Positions 37,361-45,413 of a stretch of DNA of 64,000 nucleotides are shown one piece after another. The position numbers and the translations under genes were made by a program. The stretch is from CAJJBL01 sp964519035. GTDB taxonomy: Bacteria > Pseudomonadota > Alphaproteobacteria > Puniceispirillales > Marisalimonadaceae. The stretch covers positions 41,411-105,410 of the forward strand of contig CAZFKZ010000002.1 in assembly GCA_964519035.1 (NCBI GenBank), given 5' to 3'. Position 1 is the first letter of the stretch, and each line of letters opens with the position of its first letter. Under the pieces are notes generated by a model that made no database searches, was not told the DNA's origin, and saw only the letters and a list, made by a program, of their open reading frames with translations.

Positions 37361-38203
37361 TTAAAATTCAAGATTATCTATAATTCTAGTTTTTCCTATT
37401 TTAACTGAGCCTAAGAAAATTTTTTTCTCAAGATAATTTTTAGAATTAATTTTATTCAGAAAAAGGTCTCTAAGTTCATAGTATTCTGGAACCAGTTTTT
37501 TAGAAATCAAAAATTTTTTTGCACTTTCAATTATTTTCTCTATATTTTTTGAGTTTTTATATAATTCGACACTTTCTTTAAGTGATTTATACAAATTTGA
37601 AGCTAAATCTAACTCTTCGTTAGTCAGGTACGAGTTTCTAGATGATAAAGGAAGACCATTTGAAGATCTTACTATAGGTGCTATTAAAAATTCCAAGTTA
37701 GGAAAATAATTTTTAGCCATGCTTTGAATTAAAACTTGTTGTTGGAAATCTTTTGCTCCAAAAACGGCAATATTAGGGTTAATTAATTGAAATATTCTGT
37801 GAACTACTGTTAAAACACCGTCAAAATGATTAGGTCTTATATGTCCGCATAATTCTTTTCCTAAATTACCAGATTTAATAAAATTTATTTTATCTTGATT
37901 TGAAAAAACTTCATTTTTGTTATTAGGGATAAATAAAACATCACATTTTATGTCATTCAATTTATCTATATCAGACTTAATAGTTCTAGGATATTGATCA
38001 AAATCTTCATTTTTGCCAAATTGAAGAGGATTAACAAATATTGAAGTTATAGTTTTTGAAGAATGTAATTTTGCTAACCTTATTAAAGATAAGTGTCCAT
38101 CATGTAAATTACCCATGGTCGGGATTAAAGCTAATTTTCCAGGTTTTAACGATAGATCATAAAGTGTCGAATTCAAATCTTTTATAGTTTTTGCTATAAT
38201 CAT
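37361..38203 (-). CDS. panC: Pantothenate synthetase
   Basis: Joins pantoate and beta-alanine with ATP to form pantothenate. 280 aa; HIGH-like motif HDGH at 34-37 after PTMGNLHDGH; FVNPLQFGKNEDFDQYPR and FGAKDFQQ are standard; KMSKS-like region RSSNGLPLSSRN. No panB or panD in the window. Starts just downstream of tRNA-Leu on the same strand. Confidence 0.96.
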   Translation of the reverse strand: MIIAKTIKDLNSTLYDLSLKPGKLALIPTMGNLHDGHLSLIRLAKLHSSKTITSIFVNPLQFGKNEDFDQYPRTIKSDIDKLNDIKCDVLFIPNNKNEVFSNQDKINFIKSGNLGKELCGHIRPNHFDGVLTVVHRIFQLINPNIAVFGAKDFQQQVLIQSMAKNYFPNLEFLIAPIVRSSNGLPLSSRNSYLTNEELDLASNLYKSLKESVELYKNSKNIEKIIESAKKFLISKKLVPEYYELRDLFLNKINSKNYLEKKIFLGSVKIGKTRIIDNLEF

Positions 38204-38266
38204 CTTACTGAATGACCTGTATTAGTAACTTCAAGTAATTATAAAAATATAATTGTTTTATTTATA

Positions 38267-38353
38267 TGGTACGAGCGGGGGGACTTGAACCCCCACGTCC
38301 TTATCGGACTCTGGATTTTAAGTCCAGTGCGTCTACCATTCCGCCACGCTCGC
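38267..38353 (-). tRNA. tRNA-Leu (anticodon TAA)
   Basis: Class II tRNA with a variable arm. On the minus strand the acceptor GCGAGCG pairs with CGCTCGT, the anticodon loop is CTTAAAA within the stem TGGA/TCCA (anticodon TAA), and the T-loop is GTTCAAG. The CCA end is encoded (38267-38269). Confidence 0.97.
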
Positions 38354-38369
38354 AAAACCATATTTTATT

Positions 38370-38398
38370 TGTGTAGCTTAGGATTTTGGGTAAGGCAA
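38370..38398 (-). promoter_or_regulatory. Candidate sigma-70 promoter for tRNA-Leu
   Basis: Minus strand: -35 TTGCCT (38398-38393), 17-base spacer, -10 TACACA (38375-38370). The -10 ends 16 bases before the mature tRNA 5' end, a fitting distance. Matches to consensus are partial. Confidence 0.4.
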
Positions 38399-38489
38399 GT
38401 TTTTTGTTGAAAAAAAAAATATCATTTCTCATGACTTTTATTAACAATTTTCTTATAAATGAACATGTTATCTAATGTGGAGAAAAAAA

Positions 38490-39590
38490 ATGAGTGGTAA
38501 TAAAATGGGAAGTAAAATTGAAGGTGAAGAGTATCTAGTTTTACATGAGTTTGCCAAAAAAGCTAAAAAGAATTTATCTAAAGAAACATGGGATTATTTA
38601 ATTGGTGCCGCTGAGACAGAAACTACGTTTAAAAGAAATAGATTCGCTTTAGATAGCTTGGCATTTAGACCACGAATTCTAAGAGATGTTGAAAAAATTG
38701 ACTTATCTGCTGATATGTTTGGTCATAAATTAAAGATTCCCGTTATATTAGCTCCAATCGGATCTATGCAAGATTTTGTTGAAGGTGCTGGAATTGCTCC
38801 TACTTTAGCAGCTTCAAAGTTTGGGATCATGCACATGACAAGTTCTACTTGCCTTCCTGGTTTTGAAGAAGTGGCAAAGAGTGTTGATTACCCGAAATTT
38901 TTTCAACTATATATACGTGGAGATAAAGATTGGGTTGATGATAATATAAAAAGAGCTATTGATCATGATTATGTGGGAATATGCCTAACTGTTGACTTAG
39001 ATGCTTATGGCAGACGGGAAAGAGATTTAGCTAAACGGTATAGAACTACATCTAGACAATCTGCATCAGGATTTGAACATCAAATGCGTTTTTCATGGAA
39101 AGATATAGATAGAATTAAATCATATTGTAATTTGCCTATAATTATCAAAGGTATTGCTACTGCTGAAGATGCTCTAATTGCTATAGATCATGGAGTTGAA
39201 GTTGTGTACGTTTCAAACCATGGAGGAAGGCAGTTAGATTATGGTTTAGGAGGGTTAAAAGTCCTACCTGAAGTCGTAGATGCAATCAAAGGAAAGGCTA
39301 AAATTTTTTACGATGGAGGTATAATGAGGGGAACAGATGTAGTAAAAGCTATTGCCCTTGGTGCTGATTTTGTAGGTATTGGAAGATTACAAGGTTTGGC
39401 TGCTGGTGCAGGCGGATCAGAAGCTATTTTTAGAATGTTAGAGTTATTGGAATTAGAAATTAGTACATGCATGAGACTTTTAGGAATTAGATCATTTAAA
39501 GAACTTAATAATTCATTTTTAACTACCGATAATTCTTTTGGTTCTTTAAATGTTTTAAGTACCTTTCCTTTATTAGATGAAGGTTATTAA
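38490..39590 (+). CDS. FMN-dependent alpha-hydroxy-acid oxidase/dehydrogenase
   Basis: 366 aa TIM-barrel flavoenzyme of the lactate/glycolate/mandelate oxidase family. Active-site residues: Lys220 (IIIKGIAT), His244 and Arg247 (VSNHGGRQLDYG); FMN phosphate loop YDGGIMRGTDVVKAIALGA. An earlier ATG at 38475 lies before the GGAGA ribosome site (38479-38483), so the ATG at 38490 is chosen. Likely oxidises a small 2-hydroxy acid to the 2-oxo acid; whether O2 or quinone is the acceptor cannot be told. Confidence 0.9.
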   Translation: MSGNKMGSKIEGEEYLVLHEFAKKAKKNLSKETWDYLIGAAETETTFKRNRFALDSLAFRPRILRDVEKIDLSADMFGHKLKIPVILAPIGSMQDFVEGAGIAPTLAASKFGIMHMTSSTCLPGFEEVAKSVDYPKFFQLYIRGDKDWVDDNIKRAIDHDYVGICLTVDLDAYGRRERDLAKRYRTTSRQSASGFEHQMRFSWKDIDRIKSYCNLPIIIKGIATAEDALIAIDHGVEVVYVSNHGGRQLDYGLGGLKVLPEVVDAIKGKAKIFYDGGIMRGTDVVKAIALGADFVGIGRLQGLAAGAGGSEAIFRMLELLELEISTCMRLLGIRSFKELNNSFLTTDNSFGSLNVLSTFPLLDEGY

Positions 39591-39591
39591 A

Positions 39592-40146
39592 TTAATTTTT
39601 TATTAGTTTATTAAAACGTTTTATAAATTTATCTATAGCTTCATTGGGTGGCATTGGTTTCAAGTTTATCTTAAAATCTTCTTTGGGTTTTTTTAAAATT
39701 TGTAAAGCTTCTTTTTCAGAATATCCTGCAATTTGGACTGCCTCTATCCATGCTGCTATTTTATCTACTTTTTTAATGTCTTTTTCAACCTTTTTTGGCA
39801 GAACAGCAGGCAATCCAAATCTTAAATTTATTGCTTCCATTAAATTATTTTCTACAATTCTATAACTATTATTAAGAGCATATTTGAAAGGTGTAATTAG
39901 ATCTCCTATAACATATTCAGGAGCATCATGCAAAAGTGCGGCTAAATAACATTTAGTTGAAAGATTAGGTTTGTATTGATAAAGTAGCTGTTCAACTAAA
40001 AGAGAATGTTGTGCTACTGAATATGAATGTATTCCTATTGTTTGACCATTCCATCTAGTTACTCTAGACAGACCTAATGCAATATCTTCTATTTCTATGT
40101 CTAAAGGAGATGGAGATAGAATATCTAGTTTTCGTCCAGATAACAT
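39592..40146 (-). CDS. HD-domain phosphohydrolase (YfbR-like); true start probably upstream, non-AUG
   Basis: At least 184 aa. HD metal motif: HSYSVAQHSLLV, then ALLHDAPEYVIGDL. The family hydrolyses nucleotides (5'-nucleotidase-like). The first ATG is at 40146, yet the frame continues upstream with NKDRAWQRM, which I recall as conserved in alphaproteobacterial homologues (RAWQRMLSGR). No ATG, GTG or TTG exists before an in-frame TAG at 40195-40197; a GAAGG ribosome site at 40191-40195 points to ATT at 40183-40185 or 40180-40182 as the start. The 3' end is one base from the oxidase stop. Confidence 0.85.
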   Translation of the reverse strand: MLSGRKLDILSPSPLDIEIEDIALGLSRVTRWNGQTIGIHSYSVAQHSLLVEQLLYQYKPNLSTKCYLAALLHDAPEYVIGDLITPFKYALNNSYRIVENNLMEAINLRFGLPAVLPKKVEKDIKKVDKIAAWIEAVQIAGYSEKEALQILKKPKEDFKINLKPMPPNEAIDKFIKRFNKLIKN

Positions 40147-40272
40147 CCTTTGCCATGCACGATCTTTATTATTTTTATAAATAATGATTACCTTCTAATA
40201 AACTACAAAATAAATATTAATTTTAATTATATATTTATAAGTTGTATTTGCTTATTTTTAAACTAAATATGT

Positions 40273-40372
40273 NNNNNNNNNNNNNNNNNNNNNNNNNNNN
40301 NNNNNNNNNNNNNNNNNNNNNNNNNNNNNNNNNNNNNNNNNNNNNNNNNNNNNNNNNNNNNNNNNNNNNNNN
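40273..40372. other. Assembly gap (100 N)
   Basis: Placeholder run of exactly 100 N. The flanks do not repeat each other, so the true length is unknown. The left flank (40198-40272) is AT-rich with no gene seen; the right flank is inside a reading frame. Confidence 0.98.
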
Positions 40373-40651
40373 TCTTTTATCCCACCTCAAAATAAGCTTA
40401 TACTTTTATCAGGTGGTTTAAAAATAAAAGCTGAGGGAAATATCAATGATAAGACAAATAACCATCCATACTTTGATCAATTAAAGCCACTAAGAATTAC
40501 ACTAAAATATCTTGGAAATAATGAAGTAATTGAAGGGATATTGCCAATTAAGAAAACTATATCAGCAGGTAAATTTTCGGTGTTAATAGAAGTAATAAAT
40601 TCAAAAGTGAGAGGCGCTGTATTAGTCCGCTACAAAACTTGTAAAATTTAA
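40373..40651 (+). CDS. C-terminal part of an unknown protein, cut by the gap
   Basis: The frame is open from the first base after the gap to a TAA at 40649-40651 (92 residues). Text such as LLSGGLKIKAEGNINDKTNN, LRITLKYLGNNEVIEGILPI and GKFSVLIEVINSKVRGAVLV alternates hydrophobic and polar residues like a beta-sandwich, typical of secreted or periplasmic proteins. I do not recognise the family. Codon use and A/T-ending third positions match the neighbours. It precedes the SDR at 40705 in the same direction by 53 bases. Confidence 0.6.
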   Translation, partial: SFIPPQNKLILLSGGLKIKAEGNINDKTNNHPYFDQLKPLRITLKYLGNNEVIEGILPIKKTISAGKFSVLIEVINSKVRGAVLVRYKTCKI

Positions 40652-40704
40652 ATAATCTTCACTGCTAATATTTTTAATCATTAATAATTTTTAGAGTATT
40701 TGAA

Positions 40705-41448
40705 ATGAATATAAAAACGGCTTTAGTGACTGGTGCAAGTGAGGGTATTGGGGCTTCTTTTTGCAAAATTTTAATTGAAAACGGTTGGAAAGTTATTGGA
40801 ATAAGTAGAAATAAAAATAAACTTGAACTATTTAAAAAAAAATTAAAGTTTAAAAAAAATATGTTTAAGTTTTATCAATGCGATGTACAAGATGTTCAAA
40901 AGTTGAAATTAATAGCTAAAGAAAATGAAGCTCCTATGCTTTTATTTTTAAACGCAGGCATATATAAACCAATTAACTCTGTCGATGAAAATATAAATGA
41001 TTATAAGAACCACATAAATGTTAATTACTTGGGTGTTATTAACTGTTATGAATCTTTTCTTCCTAAAATGATTGATAATAATAATGGACACATAATAATA
41101 ATGTCTAGCATTTCAGGTTGGATTGGTTTGCCAAGAGCTGCTGCTTATGGACCAACTAAAGCAGCTTTAAGATCTTTTGCGCAATCTATTAGATATGACT
41201 TAAATCCCAAAGGTATTTCAGTTCAAATTTGTAGTCCTGGCTTTGTGGAAACTTCAGCTACTTCAGTAAATGACTTTTATATGCCTGGACTTTTGAAAGT
41301 TGATGACGCTGCAAAAATTATATTTAAAAATATGAATAGTAAAAAATTTGAATTTTCTTTTCCGTTTATTTTTTCTTTTTTTATGAAAGTATTAAGCATA
41401 ATACCTGATAAAATTTCTTCATTTCTAATAAAAAAAATGACTGTTTAA
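40705..41448 (+). CDS. Short-chain dehydrogenase/reductase beside lipid-modification genes
   Basis: 247 aa SDR: NAD(P) loop TGASEGIG at 9-16, NAGIY, catalytic Ser in MSSISGW and Tyr/Lys in YGPTK. The C-terminus holds hydrophobic stretches (FPFIFSFFMKVLSIIP), suggesting membrane association and a lipid substrate. An SDR of this type sits in the Rhodobacter singlet-oxygen (RpoE-ChrR) gene group next to CFA-type and amine-oxidase-like genes, the same association as here. The NTF2-like gene follows after 12 bases. Confidence 0.85.
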   Translation: MNIKTALVTGASEGIGASFCKILIENGWKVIGISRNKNKLELFKKKLKFKKNMFKFYQCDVQDVQKLKLIAKENEAPMLLFLNAGIYKPINSVDENINDYKNHINVNYLGVINCYESFLPKMIDNNNGHIIIMSSISGWIGLPRAAAYGPTKAALRSFAQSIRYDLNPKGISVQICSPGFVETSATSVNDFYMPGLLKVDDAAKIIFKNMNSKKFEFSFPFIFSFFMKVLSIIPDKISSFLIKKMTV

Positions 41449-41460
41449 AAGGTATATACA

Positions 41461-41886
41461 ATGAAAAATATTATCTTTGAAGAATATATTGATCTATTTA
41501 GTAAATTGACTTTAAAAAATATTAATGAATTTGATAATATTGTAGATAAAAATATTGAATTTATTGATCCTTTTAATTCAGTTAAGGGAATTAAAAGTTT
41601 TAAAGGTATTTTTTTTCATATGTTTGAAAAGATAAAAGAACCTAAATTTATAATTTTAGATTATTCAATAAATAACAGAAGGTTATTTTTAAAATGGGAA
41701 ATGAGTTTTTTTGCATTTAATTTCAAACAAAAAATAATTGGAATGAGTGAAATAAAATGTAATGATAAAGGAAAAATAATTTCTCATTATGATTACTGGG
41801 ATTCAATGAATGGTTTATTTATAAAATTACCTTTGATAGGTTTTTTTTATAGAGCTAGTCTAAAAATATTTAGTTCTAGAAATTAA
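41461..41886 (+). CDS. NTF2-like / SnoaL-fold protein
   Basis: 141 aa single domain: KNINEFDNIVDKNIEFIDPF and VKGIKSFKGIFFHMFEKI open the cone-shaped fold, and EIKCNDKGKIISHYDYWD ends it. Such domains act as isomerases/dehydratases or binding proteins. Aromatic and hydrophobic residues are frequent. Its stop shares TTAA with that of the convergent methyltransferase gene, and it follows the SDR; gene neighbourhood links both to lipid chemistry. Confidence 0.78.
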   Translation: MKNIIFEEYIDLFSKLTLKNINEFDNIVDKNIEFIDPFNSVKGIKSFKGIFFHMFEKIKEPKFIILDYSINNRRLFLKWEMSFFAFNFKQKIIGMSEIKCNDKGKIISHYDYWDSMNGLFIKLPLIGFFYRASLKIFSSRN

Positions 41887-43088
41887 TTCAAAGTTAACTT
41901 AATTTGTTTTAAATCAATATTGTTTGACAAAAAACCACCTTCACAATATGACAAATAATAATTCCATAACAACTTAAAATTCTCATCAAATCCTAGTTTT
42001 TCTATCTTTTCCCAGTTAGAATTAAATGTTTGATTCCAAATATTTAATGTTTTGGCATAATCATTAGAAAAACTTTCTATTGATTGTATATTTAAAGAAG
42101 TTTTATCAACAATTTTATTGAGAATTTTTATTGAAGGGAGCATACCACCAGGAAAGATATACTTTTGTATAAAATCTGGATTGTTTTCATAAACATTAAA
42201 AATTTTATCATCTATAGTAATTATTTGAAGAGATACGTTACCATTAGGCTTTAAGATATTTTCTATTTTTTGGAAAAAAGTATTCCAATACTCTTTTCCA
42301 ACTGCCTCAAACATTTCTATAGATACTATTTTATCAAATTTTCCAATTATATTTCTATAATCACAAAATAATATATTTACTTTTTCAGATAATTTAGCTT
42401 CATTAATTCTGTTTTTTGCAAAATTAAATTGTTCTTCTGATATGGTTACTGCAGTAACTTTACAATCATAATTGTTACCTATAAACTCTGAAAAACCTCC
42501 CCAACCGCATCCAATTTCTAAAATTTCGTCTCCGTCCTTAATAGATGACAACTCAGCTAATTTTTTATATTTATTATACTGTGCAGTCTCTAAATTATCC
42601 GCTTTACTATTAAAAATAGCTGAAGAATAAGTCATAGATTTATCTAACCAACATTCATAAAAATTATTTCCTAAATCATAATGTTTTGCGATATTTTTTT
42701 TTGCCTGTTTTTTTGTATTTTGGTTCATAAAATGGATTAACTTATTATATAAAGTTTTTAGCAATGAAAGTTCAAATGTGTTTTCAGCTTGATCATTATT
42801 AACAGCAAAATAATGAATTAATTTCGTTAAATTATTAGAAGATATTTTTTTACTTATATATAATTCAGCAAATTTAACTGATCCACCTCTAATAATTTCT
42901 TTTATTACATTCTTATTATATATTTTTAAAGATGCTTTTGGACCATTTTGATTAGCCTCAATTATTTGAGTTTCACCATTAGGCCATTCTATTTGGATGG
43001 ATCCATAAGGAAATTTTTTTAGGCCATTTAAAAACAACCTCTCCCAAAAATTCATTTTATATCCTTTAAATTCTGTTTTTGAAGACAA
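41883..43088 (-). CDS. CFA synthase-family SAM methyltransferase (cyclopropane or methyl fatty acid)
   Basis: 401 aa. SAM motif EIGCGWGGFSEF (GCGWGG 193-198) preceded by AKHYDLGNNFYECWLDKSMTYS, the hallmark of cyclopropane-fatty-acid synthases; VSIEMFEAVGKEYW and FPGGMLPS follow. It methylates double bonds of membrane phospholipid acyl chains. The product may be a cyclopropane or, as with UfaM-type enzymes, a methylated trans-unsaturated chain that leads to furan fatty acids. Followed upstream by DUF1365 and an FAD oxidoreductase in one minus-strand run. Confidence 0.9.
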   Translation of the reverse strand: MSSKTEFKGYKMNFWERLFLNGLKKFPYGSIQIEWPNGETQIIEANQNGPKASLKIYNKNVIKEIIRGGSVKFAELYISKKISSNNLTKLIHYFAVNNDQAENTFELSLLKTLYNKLIHFMNQNTKKQAKKNIAKHYDLGNNFYECWLDKSMTYSSAIFNSKADNLETAQYNKYKKLAELSSIKDGDEILEIGCGWGGFSEFIGNNYDCKVTAVTISEEQFNFAKNRINEAKLSEKVNILFCDYRNIIGKFDKIVSIEMFEAVGKEYWNTFFQKIENILKPNGNVSLQIITIDDKIFNVYENNPDFIQKYIFPGGMLPSIKILNKIVDKTSLNIQSIESFSNDYAKTLNIWNQTFNSNWEKIEKLGFDENFKLLWNYYLSYCEGGFLSNNIDLKQIKLTLN

Positions 43089-43091
43089 TTT

Positions 43092-43907
43092 CTATTTTTT
43101 ACTCTTAGAAATTTTAGCTGCATTTGAGTATTTAATAACCTGACCTTGAGGAATATTATTTATAGGTAATTTTTTAAACCAAAGTATTAAAGCTTGATAA
43201 TGAATATTAACCCATATTTTTCCTGGATATGTTAATAGATTAAAAATGCCATTCAGTATATTAAAATTGTTGAACTTAATTTCTTTAAGTTTCATTGAAG
43301 CATAAAAAATAGTTTTTTCGTTCATTATATATTCAACTGAAGTGCTAATTTTATTATTATTATGAGATACCATTAAATGATAATAACCATTATTATTATA
43401 AAATGGTGATACAAATAATTTTTTCAATACTTTTTGTTTATTTCCTTTTTTGTGAATATTTTTCATAATATAATGATGAATATCTCCAAATGTATTTTTT
43501 ACTTCAAACACAGAATGTAAAATTTGATTATTATCATTATAACAAAAATATACCGATAAAGGACTAAAGCCAAAACCTAAAACTTTAGGAAAAGTTAACA
43601 GTTTAATATTTGTAATATTATTTTTTTCTTTTACTGAAATATTGAGTAATTTTATAATGAAAATTTCAATATCTATTGTTTTTGTATTTTTTAAACGTGA
43701 CCCATGATCTTTAGATAACCAAGAGAATATATTTAATTTATTAATTGAAAATAAAATTGGGTTTTTAATAGATTTGTTATTGTTTATGCTTGTTAAGTCT
43801 ATAAAAATAGAAAGAATTTTATTTTTGAAAGCATGCTCAATAATTCCGTGCCTCTTATGATAAATGAAACCTTTAAATAGTTTTATTTTATTTTCTTTAA
43901 TATGCAT
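43092..43907 (-). CDS. DUF1365 family protein
   Basis: 271 aa. Family text: IYHKRHGIIEHAFKNKILSIFIDL, SKDHGSR, LLTFPKVLGFGFSPLSVYFCYN, EVKNTFGDIHHY and KKLFVSPFYNNNGYYHLMV, all typical of DUF1365. No transmembrane span is obvious. It is nearly always found between an FAD amine-oxidase-like protein and a CFA-type methyltransferase, as here (3 and 6 bases of spacing). A role in oxidising or desaturating methylated acyl chains is inferred from that context and from furan fatty acid genetics in Rhodobacter; the enzyme step is not assigned. Confidence 0.88.
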   Translation of the reverse strand: MHIKENKIKLFKGFIYHKRHGIIEHAFKNKILSIFIDLTSINNNKSIKNPILFSINKLNIFSWLSKDHGSRLKNTKTIDIEIFIIKLLNISVKEKNNITNIKLLTFPKVLGFGFSPLSVYFCYNDNNQILHSVFEVKNTFGDIHHYIMKNIHKKGNKQKVLKKLFVSPFYNNNGYYHLMVSHNNNKISTSVEYIMNEKTIFYASMKLKEIKFNNFNILNGIFNLLTYPGKIWVNIHYQALILWFKKLPINNIPQGQVIKYSNAAKISKSKK

Positions 43908-43913
43908 TAAGAT

Positions 43914-45191
43914 TTACTTTTTTAATTTTGTATCCCATGGAATATCAATATCCATATATTTAGCAACATTTACAGATGATTTTATACCATCTTCGTGGAA
44001 ACCATAACCAGTCCATGCTCCAGTGTGATATATGTTATTAATTCCTTGTATTGAATCAATTTCTTTTTGAGCATCATTTGTTTCGTTATTAAAAATAGGA
44101 TGTTCATAACTTATGATTTTATGTATCAAGGATTTTTTAGGTATCTTAAAGGGATTCAAACTTACAAATATTTGTTTTTTTGTAGGCAGTTTTTGTAATA
44201 TATTCATCCAATAAGTTACAGAAGATTTTTGATTTTTCTCATTATTAGATAAATAATTCCAACTTGACCAAACTTTTTTATTATTTGGCATTAATGACAA
44301 ATCAGAATGAAGATAAACTATATTTTTTTGATATTTAAATTTGTTTAAGAGTTTAGAAGTTAATTTATCTAAGTTTTTTATTAGTTTTAATGTTTTATCA
44401 GGATGTGTTGCCATCACAACTTTATCAAATGTGTCAATTTTATTATCATTATAGTTTATAATAACTTCATTTTTATTTGAGGTAATATATTTTATTTTTG
44501 TGTTTAAAAATAATCTATTATTAGCTTTAGATTTAAGTTTTTTGATAATTTTTTTGATATACTCTTTTGATCCTCCTTCAACTGTTCTCCACTTAGGACG
44601 GATAATAAAATTAATAAGTTGATGGTTTTTAAAAAAAGATAATAAACTTTTTGCTGGAAAGTTTAATATTTCTTTTTCTGGGCAAGACCAAATAGCTGAT
44701 GACATGGGTATAAGATGGTCATTGACAAATTCATCACTAAACTTACATCTTATTATATATTCTTTTAAACTCTCTTTTTCGTTAACTTGAAAAGCATATT
44801 TATAACCAAAAATAAAAAATACAAAAATATCTTTTAAAATTATTAAAAACTTTTTATTAAAAATATTTTTTTTCTGAGCAAACAAACCTTTGATTGATCC
44901 AGAATACTCTAATTCACCATCTCTTGCTGATACTCCAAAAGACATATCTGAACTAATTGTTGATACATTTAGCCATTTAAAAAAACCTACTAAATTTGGA
45001 TAATTTAATTCATTATATACTATAAAGCCAGTATCAACTGGTATACTTTTTTGATTATCAATCACATCCACAGTATTTGCATGACCACCAAACCTTTTGT
45101 CAGTTTCAAATAAAGTAATTTCATGTTCTTGAGATAAAATTAAAGAGGCCGAGAGTCCAGATATTCCAGATCCAATAATTGCAATTTTCAT
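43914..45191 (-). CDS. FAD-dependent amine-oxidase-like oxidoreductase (lipid desaturase candidate)
   Basis: 425 aa flavoprotein with the dinucleotide loop IIGSGISGLSASLILS (residues 5-20) and the ETDKRFGGHANTVDV segment; VDTGFIVYNELNYPNLVGFF and GAWTGYGFHEDGIKSSV (C-terminal FAD site) are typical of the NAD(P)-binding amine oxidases paired with DUF1365 and CFA synthases. Candidate desaturase of methylated acyl chains (UfaD-like), inferred from the neighbourhood. No signal peptide. The ATG is 27 bases after the stop of a small protein gene on the same strand. Confidence 0.85.
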   Translation of the reverse strand: MKIAIIGSGISGLSASLILSQEHEITLFETDKRFGGHANTVDVIDNQKSIPVDTGFIVYNELNYPNLVGFFKWLNVSTISSDMSFGVSARDGELEYSGSIKGLFAQKKNIFNKKFLIILKDIFVFFIFGYKYAFQVNEKESLKEYIIRCKFSDEFVNDHLIPMSSAIWSCPEKEILNFPAKSLLSFFKNHQLINFIIRPKWRTVEGGSKEYIKKIIKKLKSKANNRLFLNTKIKYITSNKNEVIINYNDNKIDTFDKVVMATHPDKTLKLIKNLDKLTSKLLNKFKYQKNIVYLHSDLSLMPNNKKVWSSWNYLSNNEKNQKSSVTYWMNILQKLPTKKQIFVSLNPFKIPKKSLIHKIISYEHPIFNNETNDAQKEIDSIQGINNIYHTGAWTGYGFHEDGIKSSVNVAKYMDIDIPWDTKLKK

Positions 45192-45218
45192 TTCTTATTA
45201 AGCTCTATTTCATAATAT

Positions 45219-45395
45219 TTATTTTAAATTTTTTAGTCCTGATCTAGGAGTGCATAAATCTGAAAACATTTGTTGTAACATTGATTCTTTACACTTTAAA
45301 TGTGCAGGTAGTTCCATTCCAGATTGCTCTCTATACACAGAGGCTATAACTGTAATTGTAATTAAAATTGCTAATATCCACATTGTTTTTGACAT
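45219..45395 (-). CDS. Small membrane-anchored or secreted protein (58 aa)
   Basis: Minus-strand frame MSKTMWILAILITITVIASV, then YREQSGMELPAHLKCKESML and QQMFSDLCTPRSGLKNLK. The start is a signal-anchor-like helix; the rest is a short polar domain with two cysteines (Cys35, Cys48) that could pair outside the cytosol. An alternative Met lies four residues in. TATAGGAAATATAA precedes the ATG, with AGGAA as ribosome site. It sits between a YcgN gene (18 bases) and the FAD oxidoreductase (27 bases), so it may be cotranscribed with the lipid cluster. No family is recognised. Confidence 0.65.
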   Translation of the reverse strand: MSKTMWILAILITITVIASVYREQSGMELPAHLKCKESMLQQMFSDLCTPRSGLKNLK

Positions 45396-45413
45396 TTATA
45401 TTTCCTATAATCA

